Source: JAFMDF01 sp965277445 (GTDB lineage: Bacteria > Bacteroidota > Bacteroidia > Chitinophagales > Saprospiraceae). Taken from it: a DNA stretch of 64,000 nt. Numbering within the stretch: position 1 is the stretch's first letter; every line of letters starts with the position of its first letter. The notes below the pieces were generated by a model. That model saw nothing but the letters and a program-made list of their open reading frames with translations, was not told the origin of the DNA and ran no database searches. The stretch is from positions 620,001 through 684,000 of the forward strand of contig CBDICY010000001.1 of the NCBI GenBank assembly GCA_965277445.1, given 5' to 3'. This document shows, piece after piece, positions 18,772-27,433 of this stretch. Made by a program: the position numbers and the translations under genes.

Positions 18772-18886
18772 AAAAAAAGAATATTAGGTTTTGGAGATTC
18801 AAAGTGGATTTATGATACAGAGGTAGAGGTTGATGAATTTGTACCAAGTAGTTCTTTTTAGAAAATAAGTTATAACCTTAGCTGTT

Positions 18887-19216
18887 TTATAATTTCGTCC
18901 AATCAAAATTTGCCCCAAGCGCCATCACAAAGACAATAGCCGTAAGAATAGGGACAATAATAGAAATAAGCATAAATTTAAAATACCATCGTGGTGTTTT
19001 TGACAATCTATCTGTATCTATGACCTCTGCGACTAAACTAATGATCAATATAAATAAGAAAATGATAGGAAGGACAAGCGTTAACAACGTGGCGGTGTAG
19101 TCGCTCAATAACCAAAAGACGGCGTAAAAAAGTACTTGTAAAAGTGCTATTTCAGTTAGTCCTAGATTTGGAATAGGCAAATCCTTTGTTTTCATATCTT
19201 TATTGAATCGACCCAT
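18887..19216 (-). CDS. Small membrane protein, unknown
   Basis: 109 aa with a short polar N-terminus and three predicted transmembrane helices (about 22-40, LLTLVLPIIFLFILIISLVA at 44-64, and 78-100 including ISIIVPILTAIVFVMALGA). It ends ANFDWTKL. No family is recognised. It stands between the peptidase gene and the hydrolase-OsmC gene. Confidence 0.6.
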   Translation of the reverse strand: MGRFNKDMKTKDLPIPNLGLTEIALLQVLFYAVFWLLSDYTATLLTLVLPIIFLFILIISLVAEVIDTDRLSKTPRWYFKFMLISIIVPILTAIVFVMALGANFDWTKL

Positions 19217-19264
19217 AGTTATTTGATTAACAAGTAATTAAGAATAAAAAATCCGTTGGGGAAT

Positions 19265-19300
19265 AAAATCCGTTGGAAAAAATTAGTCCTAACGGATTTT
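19265..19300 (-). terminator. Terminator-like hairpin after the hydrolase-OsmC gene
   Basis: The 10-base arms AAAATCCGTT and AACGGATTTT enclose a 16-base loop just past the stop at 19314 on the minus strand, and T-rich sequence follows. It adjoins two copies of the ATCCGTTGG variant of the dispersed ATYCGTGGGG motif (19249-19276). Confidence 0.55.
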
Positions 19301-19313
19301 ATACCTCCAGCCG

Positions 19314-20531
19314 CTAATCTACCAATTTAGTAACAACTTCTACTGTACCATGCAAAGTCCGATGGACAGGACATTTATCAGCAATCGCCAATAAACGTGC
19401 TTTTTGCGTCTCGTCTAAATCTCCGACTAAGGTAATATATTTATGGAATACATCAATTTTTTGTGGCTTTCGACCATCCAAAGTTAAGGTCTCGGCATAA
19501 TTTTTATGATGATCAATATGGACAGTTACTTCTTTTAAATCCCATTTTTTTCGCCTAGCGTACATGTGTAAAGTCATCACGGTACAGGCTCCTAAACCAG
19601 AAGAAACCAACTCATAAGGAGAAGGACCAAAATCATGACCTCCTACACTTTCAGGCTCATCGGCTACAAAATAATGCTTGCCAGATTTAACTTCACTCGT
19701 AAAAGCATCGGCTGTATTCAGTCGAACAGCGACTTGAGAATTACTTCTTAAAGGATTTTCTGCGGGTTTATCTAAATACCGATTGACCCAACTAGCAATC
19801 ACTTCTCCAGTATAATGCCCATCTTCTTTTTTTGTTAATAGATGATCTGCACCATCTAGAGAGATAAAACTTTTGGGATGTCGAGCAGCTAAGTATATTT
19901 TTTCCGCATTGTCAATGGTCACAATTCTATCTTGTGGTGCATGTAGCACTAGCAAAGCCTTCCCTAACCGATTGATTTTATTTTTCAACGTCGTTTGTTG
20001 AATATCGTCTAAAAATTGTTTTTTAATATTAAAACTTTGCTGTCCAATATGTACTCTTGCCTGTCCGTTTGCTTCAATTTCATGACTAGCAGATTGGACT
20101 AAATGCTGCACATGGGCAGGTTCTGCGGGTGCACCAATAGTAACAACAGCTTTTATAGATGGAATGTCTGGGGCTGCTGCCAATACTGCGGCACCTCCCA
20201 AAGAATGCCCTATCAAAATAGCAGGCGCAACTAAATTTTCTGTTAAATAATCGGCTGCGGCAAGTAGATCAGCTATATTAGAAGTGAAATTGGTGTCTGA
20301 AAAATCGCCCTCGCTATCTCCTAAACCAGCAAAATCAAACCGTAAAACGGCAATACCTCTTTTAGTCAAACATTGGCTAATACTTCTGGCGGCTCTGACA
20401 TTTTTACTACAAGTAAAACAATGCGCAAAAATAGCATAAGCCACAGGATGCTGGTCAATGGGTAACTCTAAACGAGCAGATAATTCGTAACCTGTATTAT
20501 TTTTGAAAGAAACTTTGGTAATCTTTGGCAT
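19314..20531 (-). CDS. Alpha/beta hydrolase fused to an OsmC domain
   Basis: 405 aa. The N-terminal hydrolase (about 1-255) has the nucleophile Ser110 in IGHSLGGAAV, an acid in LHAPQDRIVTIDNA and a His in DGADHLL. The C-terminal OsmC/Ohr-like domain (about 270-405) has the two conserved Cys segments, SSGLGACTVMTLHMYARR and ADKCPVHRTL. Known: OsmC-type domains reduce organic hydroperoxides through the Cys pair. Fusions of this kind occur in several phyla and are annotated as bifunctional hydrolase/OsmC proteins, but the hydrolase substrate is not established. It stands alone on the minus strand. Confidence 0.92.
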   Translation of the reverse strand: MPKITKVSFKNNTGYELSARLELPIDQHPVAYAIFAHCFTCSKNVRAARSISQCLTKRGIAVLRFDFAGLGDSEGDFSDTNFTSNIADLLAAADYLTENLVAPAILIGHSLGGAAVLAAAPDIPSIKAVVTIGAPAEPAHVQHLVQSASHEIEANGQARVHIGQQSFNIKKQFLDDIQQTTLKNKINRLGKALLVLHAPQDRIVTIDNAEKIYLAARHPKSFISLDGADHLLTKKEDGHYTGEVIASWVNRYLDKPAENPLRSNSQVAVRLNTADAFTSEVKSGKHYFVADEPESVGGHDFGPSPYELVSSGLGACTVMTLHMYARRKKWDLKEVTVHIDHHKNYAETLTLDGRKPQKIDVFHKYITLVGDLDETQKARLLAIADKCPVHRTLHGTVEVVTKLVD

Positions 20532-20648
20532 GATTTGATTGACTTTAATAAAAGGAAAGTATTGACTGACCTACAATCAACGTCTTTTGTTTGAGGCTGG
20601 TTCAATTGATACATACTTTGCACGGGATAAATTTGTGATTCGGGAACT

Positions 20649-20708
20649 GTACGGGCAATCCCTTGTGGTTGCCCTGCGACTAGGGCAACCACAAGGGATT
20701 GCCCGTAC
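20649..20708. repeat. Perfect 27-base inverted repeat with 6-base loop
   Basis: The arms at 20649-20675 and 20682-20708 are exact reverse complements, starting GTACGGGCAATCCC, around the loop GCGACT. It lies 118 bases upstream of the hydrolase-OsmC start. It is too perfect to be old and looks like a recently spread hairpin unit. It encodes nothing. Confidence 0.75.
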
Positions 20709-20830
20709 AAGGCTTCAAATTCAAAATTACTTTTTTACACCGTTTGGAGTATACAAGTAACATAACTCTACTGAGTCGTCCACACGATAATCTAACTCAA
20801 CTTACAATTCTAGTAATGATAAATTTTGAC

Positions 20831-20838
20831 CAAATATA
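20831..20838 (-). promoter_or_regulatory. Candidate -7 box for the hydrolase-OsmC gene
   Basis: The minus strand reads TATATTTG, matching TAnnTTTG. It would give a leader of about 290 bases containing the perfect hairpin at 20649-20708. No clear -33 match was found, so confidence is low. Confidence 0.3.
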
Positions 20839-20860
20839 AATCATCTAAAACTAAAAATAT

Positions 20861-20884
20861 GCTATTGAAAATATTTCCAATAGC
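20861..20884. terminator. Hairpin terminator after the TM2/TPR gene
   Basis: The sequence GCTATTG...CAATAGC forms a long AT-rich hairpin and is followed by T-rich stretches on both strands. It lies about 100 bases past the stop of the minus-strand gene at 20979 and could end transcription in either direction. Confidence 0.5.
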
Positions 20885-20978
20885 CTATTTTTATATTTTA
20901 CTGCTTTCGAAGCATCCAATTTTACAAAGAAGTCCTATCAGAGACCTTTTTTTGGAAAGTGAGCCTATTTTTAAACCC

Positions 20979-21800
20979 TTAACGCATTTCCAATAACCTT
21001 TTTTTCTGCATAGAAAACTCTTCTTCCGTCAAAAAGCCTTTATCTCTTAATTCGCCTAAACTAGCAATTTTTTCTAAAATATCACTATCCATTAAAGGAA
21101 TAGGTGTTGGAATTGGCGTACTTAATAAATCTTCTTTTGGAGCAGTTATTTGTGCAATTTTTCTATAATTATTAGCTTGAAACTGGTCAAACTCATCTGT
21201 TGTTCTTAAAAAAGCTAAGGCATCATGGTCTTGAATTTTATCAAAATCATTAAACCCAAACTCGACCGCCTTATCCAAATGGAAAAAGGCATTATCTGTT
21301 TCTTCCATAATAGAATAGGAGCAAGCCAAATTAAAATGAATCGCAGGGTCTTCATACCGTTCATCCAAGGCTTTTTTGAAATCTTGAATCGCTCCTTCAT
21401 AATCGTAATCCTTATATTTTTCTAAACCACTAATTTTATAAGTACTCGTTCTTGTTCCTGCAAAACGTTCTTTTCTTTTGCGATTGGCTGCTCGAAAATT
21501 TTGCCTAGCAGGTCTTTTGGTTTCTAACGCAGGATAAGCCGTTTTGCCTTGATTATACTTTGCATTAAATTCCTCTTTGGGCATCGCCAAAAAAAGAATA
21601 CTATCAATGAAAGCAACAATAGCCGTAAATATAAATAACGGCGGACCATCCCAATGCTGAACCGTTGTAATGTGCAGAAAACCTAATAGAAAAATTGCTA
21701 GATAAATCATGCCTAGTTTCCGTTGCCCTAAATAAAAGCGGTGGACGCCAAAAACGCCTAAAAAAAATGCTAAAACAAAGGCTACCCCTTTTTTCTTCAT
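20979..21800 (-). CDS. TM2-domain protein with TPR and SHOCT segments
   Basis: 273 aa. The N-terminal TM2 domain (about 1-75) has two or three helices and the pattern FFLGVFGVHRFYLGQRKLG. A basic linker follows. A TPR-like region at about 125-205 includes YEGAIQDFKKALDERYEDPA and FNLACSYSIMEETDNAFFHL. The final 30 residues form a SHOCT-like tail (LRDKGFLTEEEFSMQKKRLL). Known: TM2 and SHOCT are small modules of unclear function, SHOCT often mediating oligomerisation. The combination suggests a membrane-anchored scaffold, but no process can be named. Confidence 0.8.
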   Translation of the reverse strand: MKKKGVAFVLAFFLGVFGVHRFYLGQRKLGMIYLAIFLLGFLHITTVQHWDGPPLFIFTAIVAFIDSILFLAMPKEEFNAKYNQGKTAYPALETKRPARQNFRAANRKRKERFAGTRTSTYKISGLEKYKDYDYEGAIQDFKKALDERYEDPAIHFNLACSYSIMEETDNAFFHLDKAVEFGFNDFDKIQDHDALAFLRTTDEFDQFQANNYRKIAQITAPKEDLLSTPIPTPIPLMDSDILEKIASLGELRDKGFLTEEEFSMQKKRLLEMR

Positions 21801-22055
21801 ACTATAATATGGTTGTGAAATTCGTTTGAATAAAATGGATCGGTTTCATTTGGGTATTTTAGAATAAAGACTACTTTATAACCAATAAAAGTACTAAATA
21901 AAATTCACTTTAGATAGTTGATTATTGGTAATCAATTGTCAATTTTGAAATCAATTAGTCGGTATACCTGTATATTAACCCAAATAAAAGAAAAATACTT
22001 AATTTGGGGCAAAAAATTAGATAAAGACGATTCTTTTTAGGACAAAAAACGATTT

Positions 22056-23150
22056 ATGAAAAAAATCCTTCTGTTAGAACCATTTTTCACGGGTAGTCAC
22101 CAATCTTGGGCAGAAGGATGGCAGCGTTTTAGTCAACTGGAAATAAAAATTTTATCGCTTCCAGGGAGACATTGGAAATGGCGGATGCATAGTGGGGCCG
22201 TTTCTTTGGCTAAACAGTTTCTAGCGATGGATTTTCAGCCTGATTTAATTGTAGCTACGGACATGTTAGATTTTGCCACTTTTTTAGGGTTGACCAGCAC
22301 CAAATCGAATGGCATTCCCACGGCTATTTATTTTCATGAAAATCAAATCACCTACCCTTGGTCTGCAACTGATCCCGATATAGCGCTAAAACGAGACAAT
22401 CAATATGGTTTTAAAAATTATACAAGTGCCTTCATTGCCGATAAAGTGTTCTTCAATTCTGCATATCACAAAGCATCTTTTTTATCCGCCCTACCTGATT
22501 TTTTAGCCCAATTCCCTGATTATCAAGAAATAGAAAATATTGCGACGATTGTCAAAAAAAGTAAGGTGCTTTATTTAGGGGTAGATTTACAGCGATTCCA
22601 TGAATTTAAGTTAGAAGACAAAATGAAAGCCCCATTATTAGTATGGAATCACCGTTGGGAATATGATAAAAATCCAGAAGGGTTTTTTAAGGCTTTATTT
22701 CGATTAAAATCAGAAGGGATTCATTTTAAGGTAGCTATCTTGGGAGAAAATTATAAAAAAGCACCTGCTATATTTAAAACCGCTAAAAAAGTATTGACGA
22801 ATGAAATAGTGCAATTTGGAAAAGCTAAGCGTTTTGAAGATTATGCTAAATGGTTATGGCGAGCAGATGTATTGCCCGTCAGCAATAAACAAGATTTTTT
22901 TGGGCAAAGTATCGTCGAAGCCATGTATTGTCATTGTTTCCCCATTTTACCTAATCGCTTAGCTTATCCTGAGCATATTCCAGCGAATTTGCAGGCTTCT
23001 TTTTTTTATGAAAATGAGGAGGCATTTTATCAATTATTAAAAAAGACCATTTTAAATATCGACCAAATTCGGCAAGAAACGACCCAAAGTTTTGTTAAAC
23101 ATTACGATTGGCGTACTTTAGCCCCGATTTACGATAACGCTTTTGTTTAA
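22056..23150 (+). CDS. tRNA-queuosine alpha-mannosyltransferase-like glycosyltransferase (DUF3524)
   Basis: 364 aa. The N-terminal about 165 residues match the DUF3524 domain (LLEPFFTGSHQSWAEGW, LPGRHWKWRMHSGAVSLA, IYFHENQITYPW). The C-terminal half is a GT4-type glycosyltransferase domain (VWNHRWEYDKNPEGFFKAL, then SNKQDFFGQSIVEAMYC). Known: the animal homologue GTDC1/QTMAN adds mannose to queuosine in tRNA-Asp. Bacterial members carry the same name in databases, but their substrate is less clear. The hydrolase gene follows 40 bases downstream on the same strand and may be co-transcribed. Function here is inferred from family membership only. Confidence 0.85.
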   Translation: MKKILLLEPFFTGSHQSWAEGWQRFSQLEIKILSLPGRHWKWRMHSGAVSLAKQFLAMDFQPDLIVATDMLDFATFLGLTSTKSNGIPTAIYFHENQITYPWSATDPDIALKRDNQYGFKNYTSAFIADKVFFNSAYHKASFLSALPDFLAQFPDYQEIENIATIVKKSKVLYLGVDLQRFHEFKLEDKMKAPLLVWNHRWEYDKNPEGFFKALFRLKSEGIHFKVAILGENYKKAPAIFKTAKKVLTNEIVQFGKAKRFEDYAKWLWRADVLPVSNKQDFFGQSIVEAMYCHCFPILPNRLAYPEHIPANLQASFFYENEEAFYQLLKKTILNIDQIRQETTQSFVKHYDWRTLAPIYDNAFV

Positions 23151-23190
23151 CGGCGAGTTGTAGGATAAACCCTCCGCCAATAAATTATCT

Positions 23191-23988
23191 ATGAAAAGTA
23201 TTAATTATTACAACCATAAAACAACATACGATTTAAAAGGAAGTGGAACGACTTTAGTATTCCTGCATGGCTTTGGTGAAAATCGACAAATGTGGTCAAA
23301 GTATACCGCTTATTTTGGGGATTATCAGGTGCTAACGATTGACTTGCCAAATGCAGGCAATTCTGACGTAATGGAAGCAAGTGTTGCTCGATCAGCAAAA
23401 GTTGTCAATGCTGTTTTGATGGCAGAAGGTATTGAGAAATGTATCCTAATTGGGCATTCAATGGGCGGTTATATTGCCCTTGCTTTTGCTAAATTATATG
23501 AAGCTAAATTATTGGGATATTGCTTGTTTCATTCTCAACCGAATGCAGATACTCCAGAAAAAAAGCAGGGCAGAAATAGAGCAATTGATTTTGTGAAAAA
23601 ACATGGAAGTGGGCCTTATTTTAAAGGTTTAATGCCGATGTTATTTGCCAAAGACTTTTTAAAAGAAAATGAAACGGTTGTCCAAAAATTGATTGATTTT
23701 GCTAGTGAAATACCTATAGAAGGCACGATTAATCAATTGATAGCTATGCGAGATAGGCCCGATAATCAGGCCGTTCTGAAAAATATTAAAGTGCCAGTTT
23801 GTTTTATTATCGGAGAAAATGATATTGCTGTTCCTGCTGAAAATAGCTTAAATCAAACCTTTTTACCAAATACAGCGGACATTCATATACTGCCGAATGT
23901 TGGACATATGGGGATGTTTGAAGCACAGCTAAAAACGATTGGGATTTTAAATAGATTTATTGAATTTGTCATGGGCAATAAGCCCTGA
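23191..23988 (+). CDS. Alpha/beta-fold hydrolase
   Basis: 265 aa with a complete hydrolase pattern: the oxyanion motif LHGFGENRQMW (25-35), nucleophile Ser90 in LIGHSMGGYIAL, Asp near 212 in IIGENDIAVP and His near 243 in NVGHMGMFE. No signal peptide is seen, so it is cytoplasmic. The substrate is unknown. It follows the queuosine-mannosyltransferase homologue by 40 bases. Its last codons lie inside the left end of the inverted-repeat element that starts at 23982, so insertion of that element may have set the present stop codon. Confidence 0.9.
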   Translation: MKSINYYNHKTTYDLKGSGTTLVFLHGFGENRQMWSKYTAYFGDYQVLTIDLPNAGNSDVMEASVARSAKVVNAVLMAEGIEKCILIGHSMGGYIALAFAKLYEAKLLGYCLFHSQPNADTPEKKQGRNRAIDFVKKHGSGPYFKGLMPMLFAKDFLKENETVVQKLIDFASEIPIEGTINQLIAMRDRPDNQAVLKNIKVPVCFIIGENDIAVPAENSLNQTFLPNTADIHILPNVGHMGMFEAQLKTIGILNRFIEFVMGNKP

Positions 23989-24288
23989 AAGGGTAGGGTG
24001 TTCAAAATGTCGGACATAAGTTGCGTCAGTTTTAGCCACAAAGTGGCGACATATTATAGCATAGGGCAAAGCCCTATGCGGAAATTATTCACATTTTTCT
24101 AGCGCTGAAAGTGCGACATGGATGCCATGTATCCGTGTTTTATGTCGCGCTTTCCGCGCTTTAAGGCTAATTTATAAGCTCTTTTCTACACTAGGGTTTA
24201 CACCCTAAGTTGAGATATTTCGCTCCGCTGGAGCTGAAAAGTGACGCAATTTTACCCCCTGATTTTGAACACCCTACCTCTTCAGGGC
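23982..24288. mobile_element. 307-base element with nested palindromes
   Basis: The terminal inverted repeats are about 27 bases (GCCCTGAAAGGGTAGGGTGT at the left, ending CCTACCTCTTCAGGGC at the right). Inside are further inverted pairs: CATAGGGC/GCCCTATG, and a long arm AGCGCTGAAAGTGCGACAT facing ATGTCGCGCTTTCCGCGCT. It is non-coding. The left end overlaps the last codons and stop of the hydrolase gene. Confidence 0.7.
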
Positions 24289-24333
24289 TAATTAAATGTC
24301 AATTACTTTTAAAAGAAAATCCTTTACTACCAT

Positions 24334-24564
24334 AACGTGAGTTTTGGATAATACTAATTGATAATCAATGAATTAGCTCCAGAGGAGCGGTGCTGTTTGT
24401 AGAAAATGGGGCAAAAATGTTCTAAAGGTCTGGAAGACCGACCCCGTATTTGGCTGATTTTTAACAGGGCGGTCTTCCAGACCTTTGATTATGAAGGATT
24501 TATCAACTATTTCCTACAAATAGATTCGGTCTTCCAGACCTTTTGCTTATCCAAAACTCACGTT
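24334..24564. mobile_element. 231-base element with 18-base terminal inverted repeats
   Basis: The ends are AACGTGAGTTTTGGATAA at 24334 and its exact complement ending at 24564. Inside, AAAGGTCTGGAAGACCG occurs once directly and twice as its complement, so alternative hairpins are possible. It lies 45 bases after the 23982-24288 element and 70 bases before the PrsW gene. The sequence ATCCGTGGGAA follows its right end at 24572. Confidence 0.7.
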
Positions 24565-24634
24565 ACCATAGTAATCCGTGGGAAAAAATGTATCCTAAAC
24601 CAATGAATTATCCGTCAACCAAACTACTACTATT

Positions 24635-25357
24635 TTGAACATCCTATTAATACTAGCAGCGATTCTTCCAGGCCTTCTAATTTGCGGCTTGATTTATTTT
24701 TTAGACAAGCATGAAAAAGAAGGCGCAAAACCCTTATTGATTACGTTCGGTTTAGGCATGTTGAGTGCTTTACCAGCGGTAGGCATACAAATGTTAGCAG
24801 CAAAAACAGGTTTAGATAGTAGTGTAAATTTTGGGTTCCTGTTAATTTATGTGTTTATAGTGGTGGCTTTTAGCGAAGAATTGGTGAAAATGATCATGTT
24901 ATTAGCTTACCCTTATCCTCGCCCCTTTTTTAATGAACCAATGGATGGCATTGTGTATAGTATGATGGTTGGAATGGGCTTTGCGGTCGTAGAAAATATT
25001 ATTTATGCCTATAATTATGGTATGGATACGATTATAGTCAGAGCTTTTACTGCAGTTCCTGCCCATGCTATATTTGCTGTTTTTATGGGCTATTTTATTG
25101 GCTTAGCAAAATTTCATGCGAGGAGTAAATGGAAATTGATTGGTTTTGGTTTTACCCTTGCTGTATTGATTCACGGTACTTATGACTTTTTTATTCTACA
25201 ACAATATTATGATTGGCTGATGGGATTTGGTTTGGTAACCATCATTATTGGCAGTTACTTAGCTTGGTTATTGATTAAAGACCATCGAGAAAATTCTCCT
25301 TTTAAAGTAACGGTGGAAACGGAGGCGGTTACTGGAAATGAGGAAGAGATTTTGTGA
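24635..25357 (+). CDS. PrsW-family intramembrane metalloprotease
   Basis: 240 aa from a TTG at 24635, the only start that fits the frame near the first helix. It has seven or eight transmembrane helices and the PrsW motifs EELVK (81-85), Glu120 in AVVENIIYAYNYG, His144 in VPAHAIFAVF and His180 in IHGTYDFF, all expected for a metal site in the membrane. Known: PrsW proteases cut membrane proteins such as anti-sigma factors. The FecR protein encoded 20 kb away is one conceivable substrate, but nothing here links them. A non-ATG start close to the inserted element at 24334-24564 is odd. Confidence 0.88.
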   Translation: MNILLILAAILPGLLICGLIYFLDKHEKEGAKPLLITFGLGMLSALPAVGIQMLAAKTGLDSSVNFGFLLIYVFIVVAFSEELVKMIMLLAYPYPRPFFNEPMDGIVYSMMVGMGFAVVENIIYAYNYGMDTIIVRAFTAVPAHAIFAVFMGYFIGLAKFHARSKWKLIGFGFTLAVLIHGTYDFFILQQYYDWLMGFGLVTIIIGSYLAWLLIKDHRENSPFKVTVETEAVTGNEEEIL

Positions 25358-25556
25358 TTTCAATTTTCAAGCTAGGATGGTTAAATGGATACGATAAGTT
25401 CCATTATAAAGCAGCTTTATCAGACATTTCGATAATACTTATTTTTGATGCTGATTCCGCTGGTTCTTATGATTTCTTATATTTTCGAAAGAACATAATT
25501 ATTCATAACTTTAAATAGTGTCCTTCAGCGTCAAAAAAATAGACGTATCTAATATT

Positions 25557-26861
25557 TTATAGGGAATCTCCAACAAAATGGTGATTAAGAATCGCCTGAC
25601 AACCTTCTCGATAATCTTTTTCTGTCGCTTCGTCTAATTCCCGTTCTGTTTTTGCTTGCGCAATAAATTGATCGATGATGGATTGTTGGACAGCTACATC
25701 CTTAAAATCAGCATCTTTATGTTCTACTGAAATATAATAGTAAGCATATTCACTAATAATATGGTAGTATTTTTCAGTTGAGGTCATATAGAAGGCACGG
25801 TGTGCTTGGTGTGCATCCAATTCTTCTTCTGTCATTTGTTCCAATTCTTCTTTAGACACCTCTCTTGGGATTGGCGTATACGTTTTTTCAAAAAGGAAAT
25901 CGGTGCTACCAAATTTTACCATCTTTTCTGTTAGGAAGATCACTAAGTTATCCAGTTCACTCATAATATCTTCCTCTATTTCTTCAATTTTTATACCCTG
26001 AGAGACAGCGTAAGAATTGGCTAATTTTTCCAAAACATTGATTAAGAAATCTTGTCTTTCAAGTGCTTCTTCCAACAAATGTATTTGTCCTTCTACTTCT
26101 TCTAAAATCAGCCCTGCACAAATAATCTGAGGAATATAAGCTGCTTTATAGCTTTCCAATTCAAAATTACTCATTTTTTCATTTACCTTATCGTTCGGTA
26201 AATAGGTCTCTAAAATTTCTTGTTTGGACATGAGTGGATTGGTCTCCTCATAATCTTGAAATTCATCAGGTCGAGCTACCTCTATGGTATAGTTAAAATT
26301 TCCTTCGCCAACCGTTTTAGTCAAGGTGGTCATTATTTTACTGGAATCATCATAAGGGCCTGCAAAAAAGAATGGTTTTCCTTCATCATCTCCGAATGCA
26401 ACTTCTATATAATCAATGCTTTCTACAGGATCTAAGAGGTATTCGGTTGTAGAAGTGAAGGTTTTATGTGGCTCAAAACCACAATCTTCGGCAAATTCTA
26501 CTGCACCGTAAATAATATTATGTACCAATGTAGATTCAATGGGAATAAATTTTACATTCATCCCTCTACTCATTTCTTTAACCGTATCCTGATAATTCAT
26601 TGGAGATAAGCCATAACCAAAAAAAGAATCCTTTACGCCCAAACATTGCAAATCCACAATGTAAGTAGCTGCAATAATTTCTCCATTGGCTTTTTTTCTA
26701 CTAATTATAACTGGTGTAAATTTGGTTTCTTCCCAATTATCTTGAATGAGGCATTCGTGAATAGGCAATTTTCTAGCATATTTTTTAATGTAATTCTCTG
26801 GTTTGATCTTTACTTGTTGCTTAACTTGTTTTTTCTTCTTTCTATTCTTTGACTTTGCCAT
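25557..26861 (-). CDS. Conserved-looking protein of unknown function
   Basis: 434 aa with no signal peptide or membrane helix. The first 20 residues are a Lys-rich tail (MAKSKNRKKKKQVKQQ) that could bind nucleic acid or ribosomes. About 30-190 looks like a mixed alpha/beta domain (VIISRKKANGEIIAATYIVD, then CLGVKDSFFGYGLSP). The rest is acidic and mostly helical, with coiled-coil-like stretches (EEVEGQIHLLEEALERQ, SKEELEQMTEEELDAHQAH). I do not recognise the family. It stands alone on the minus strand. Confidence 0.7.
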   Translation of the reverse strand: MAKSKNRKKKKQVKQQVKIKPENYIKKYARKLPIHECLIQDNWEETKFTPVIISRKKANGEIIAATYIVDLQCLGVKDSFFGYGLSPMNYQDTVKEMSRGMNVKFIPIESTLVHNIIYGAVEFAEDCGFEPHKTFTSTTEYLLDPVESIDYIEVAFGDDEGKPFFFAGPYDDSSKIMTTLTKTVGEGNFNYTIEVARPDEFQDYEETNPLMSKQEILETYLPNDKVNEKMSNFELESYKAAYIPQIICAGLILEEVEGQIHLLEEALERQDFLINVLEKLANSYAVSQGIKIEEIEEDIMSELDNLVIFLTEKMVKFGSTDFLFEKTYTPIPREVSKEELEQMTEEELDAHQAHRAFYMTSTEKYYHIISEYAYYYISVEHKDADFKDVAVQQSIIDQFIAQAKTERELDEATEKDYREGCQAILNHHFVGDSL

Positions 26862-27433
26862 ATTATAAATATCGTCTTTTGATCATTTTTAAATCCTAGT
26901 GGTAAAAGGAATGCAAACTTACCCATATTAGGGAGAAAACGCTTTGTTTCTTACTATTTTTCTCAGTTAACCTTTCTCCTAATAGACTTTATTCTTATAC
27001 GAAATCACCAGTTTTTATAAAAAAATAATATTGTTTTTGTAAAAAAGATGGACTAAAATTAGGTATATTATTGTTTTGTGTTATATTTGCTAAATCAATA
27101 AAGACCCTGTCTAAAATTATATCCATTAAACTCCTTTCAAATTTAAAAAACTACACTTTTACTATAATAAAAGCGATGTTTTTATTTTACACCACTCACA
27201 AAAAATAACCATTTCCGAGATGAAATGGAAGAAATAGCATTGTATTTTTTTGTTATCCGCAAATAGATACACTCAATACCTATGCTATAATTATTACCAT
27301 TGGTAATCAAATCCCCCCATTTGGTTGTCGATTGAACAGGTTTCCTATGTGGTTCACTCTCTCATAGGTACTTAATCAATTTTCAACTGTCAAAACTTAC
27401 TTATTTACATTCTTTAACTAAAATTTTGAACAC
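26862..27433 (+). promoter_or_regulatory. Long upstream region of the 1555-aa surface protein gene
   Basis: 572 bases without a gene. TATATTTG at 27082-27089 matches the TAnnTTTG -7 box. If used, it would give a leader of about 340 bases. The last bases before the start (AACTAAAATTTTGAACACATG) resemble those before the 2446-aa gene (AACTAAAATTATGAACAATG), which suggests shared translation control. No terminator or small RNA could be defined. Confidence 0.35.

Noticed and set aside
18774..18860. Short open stretch after element C that could encode about 26 residues ending EVDEFVPSSSF
   Set aside because: Too short, with no start codon; at most the tail of a lost gene.
20468..20710. 80-codon minus-strand frame upstream of the hydrolase-OsmC gene
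   Set aside because: It overlaps the hydrolase start in another frame and reads through the perfect hairpin.
24406..24606. 66-codon frame in the gap before the PrsW gene
   Set aside because: It lies almost entirely within the inverted-repeat element at 24334-24564.
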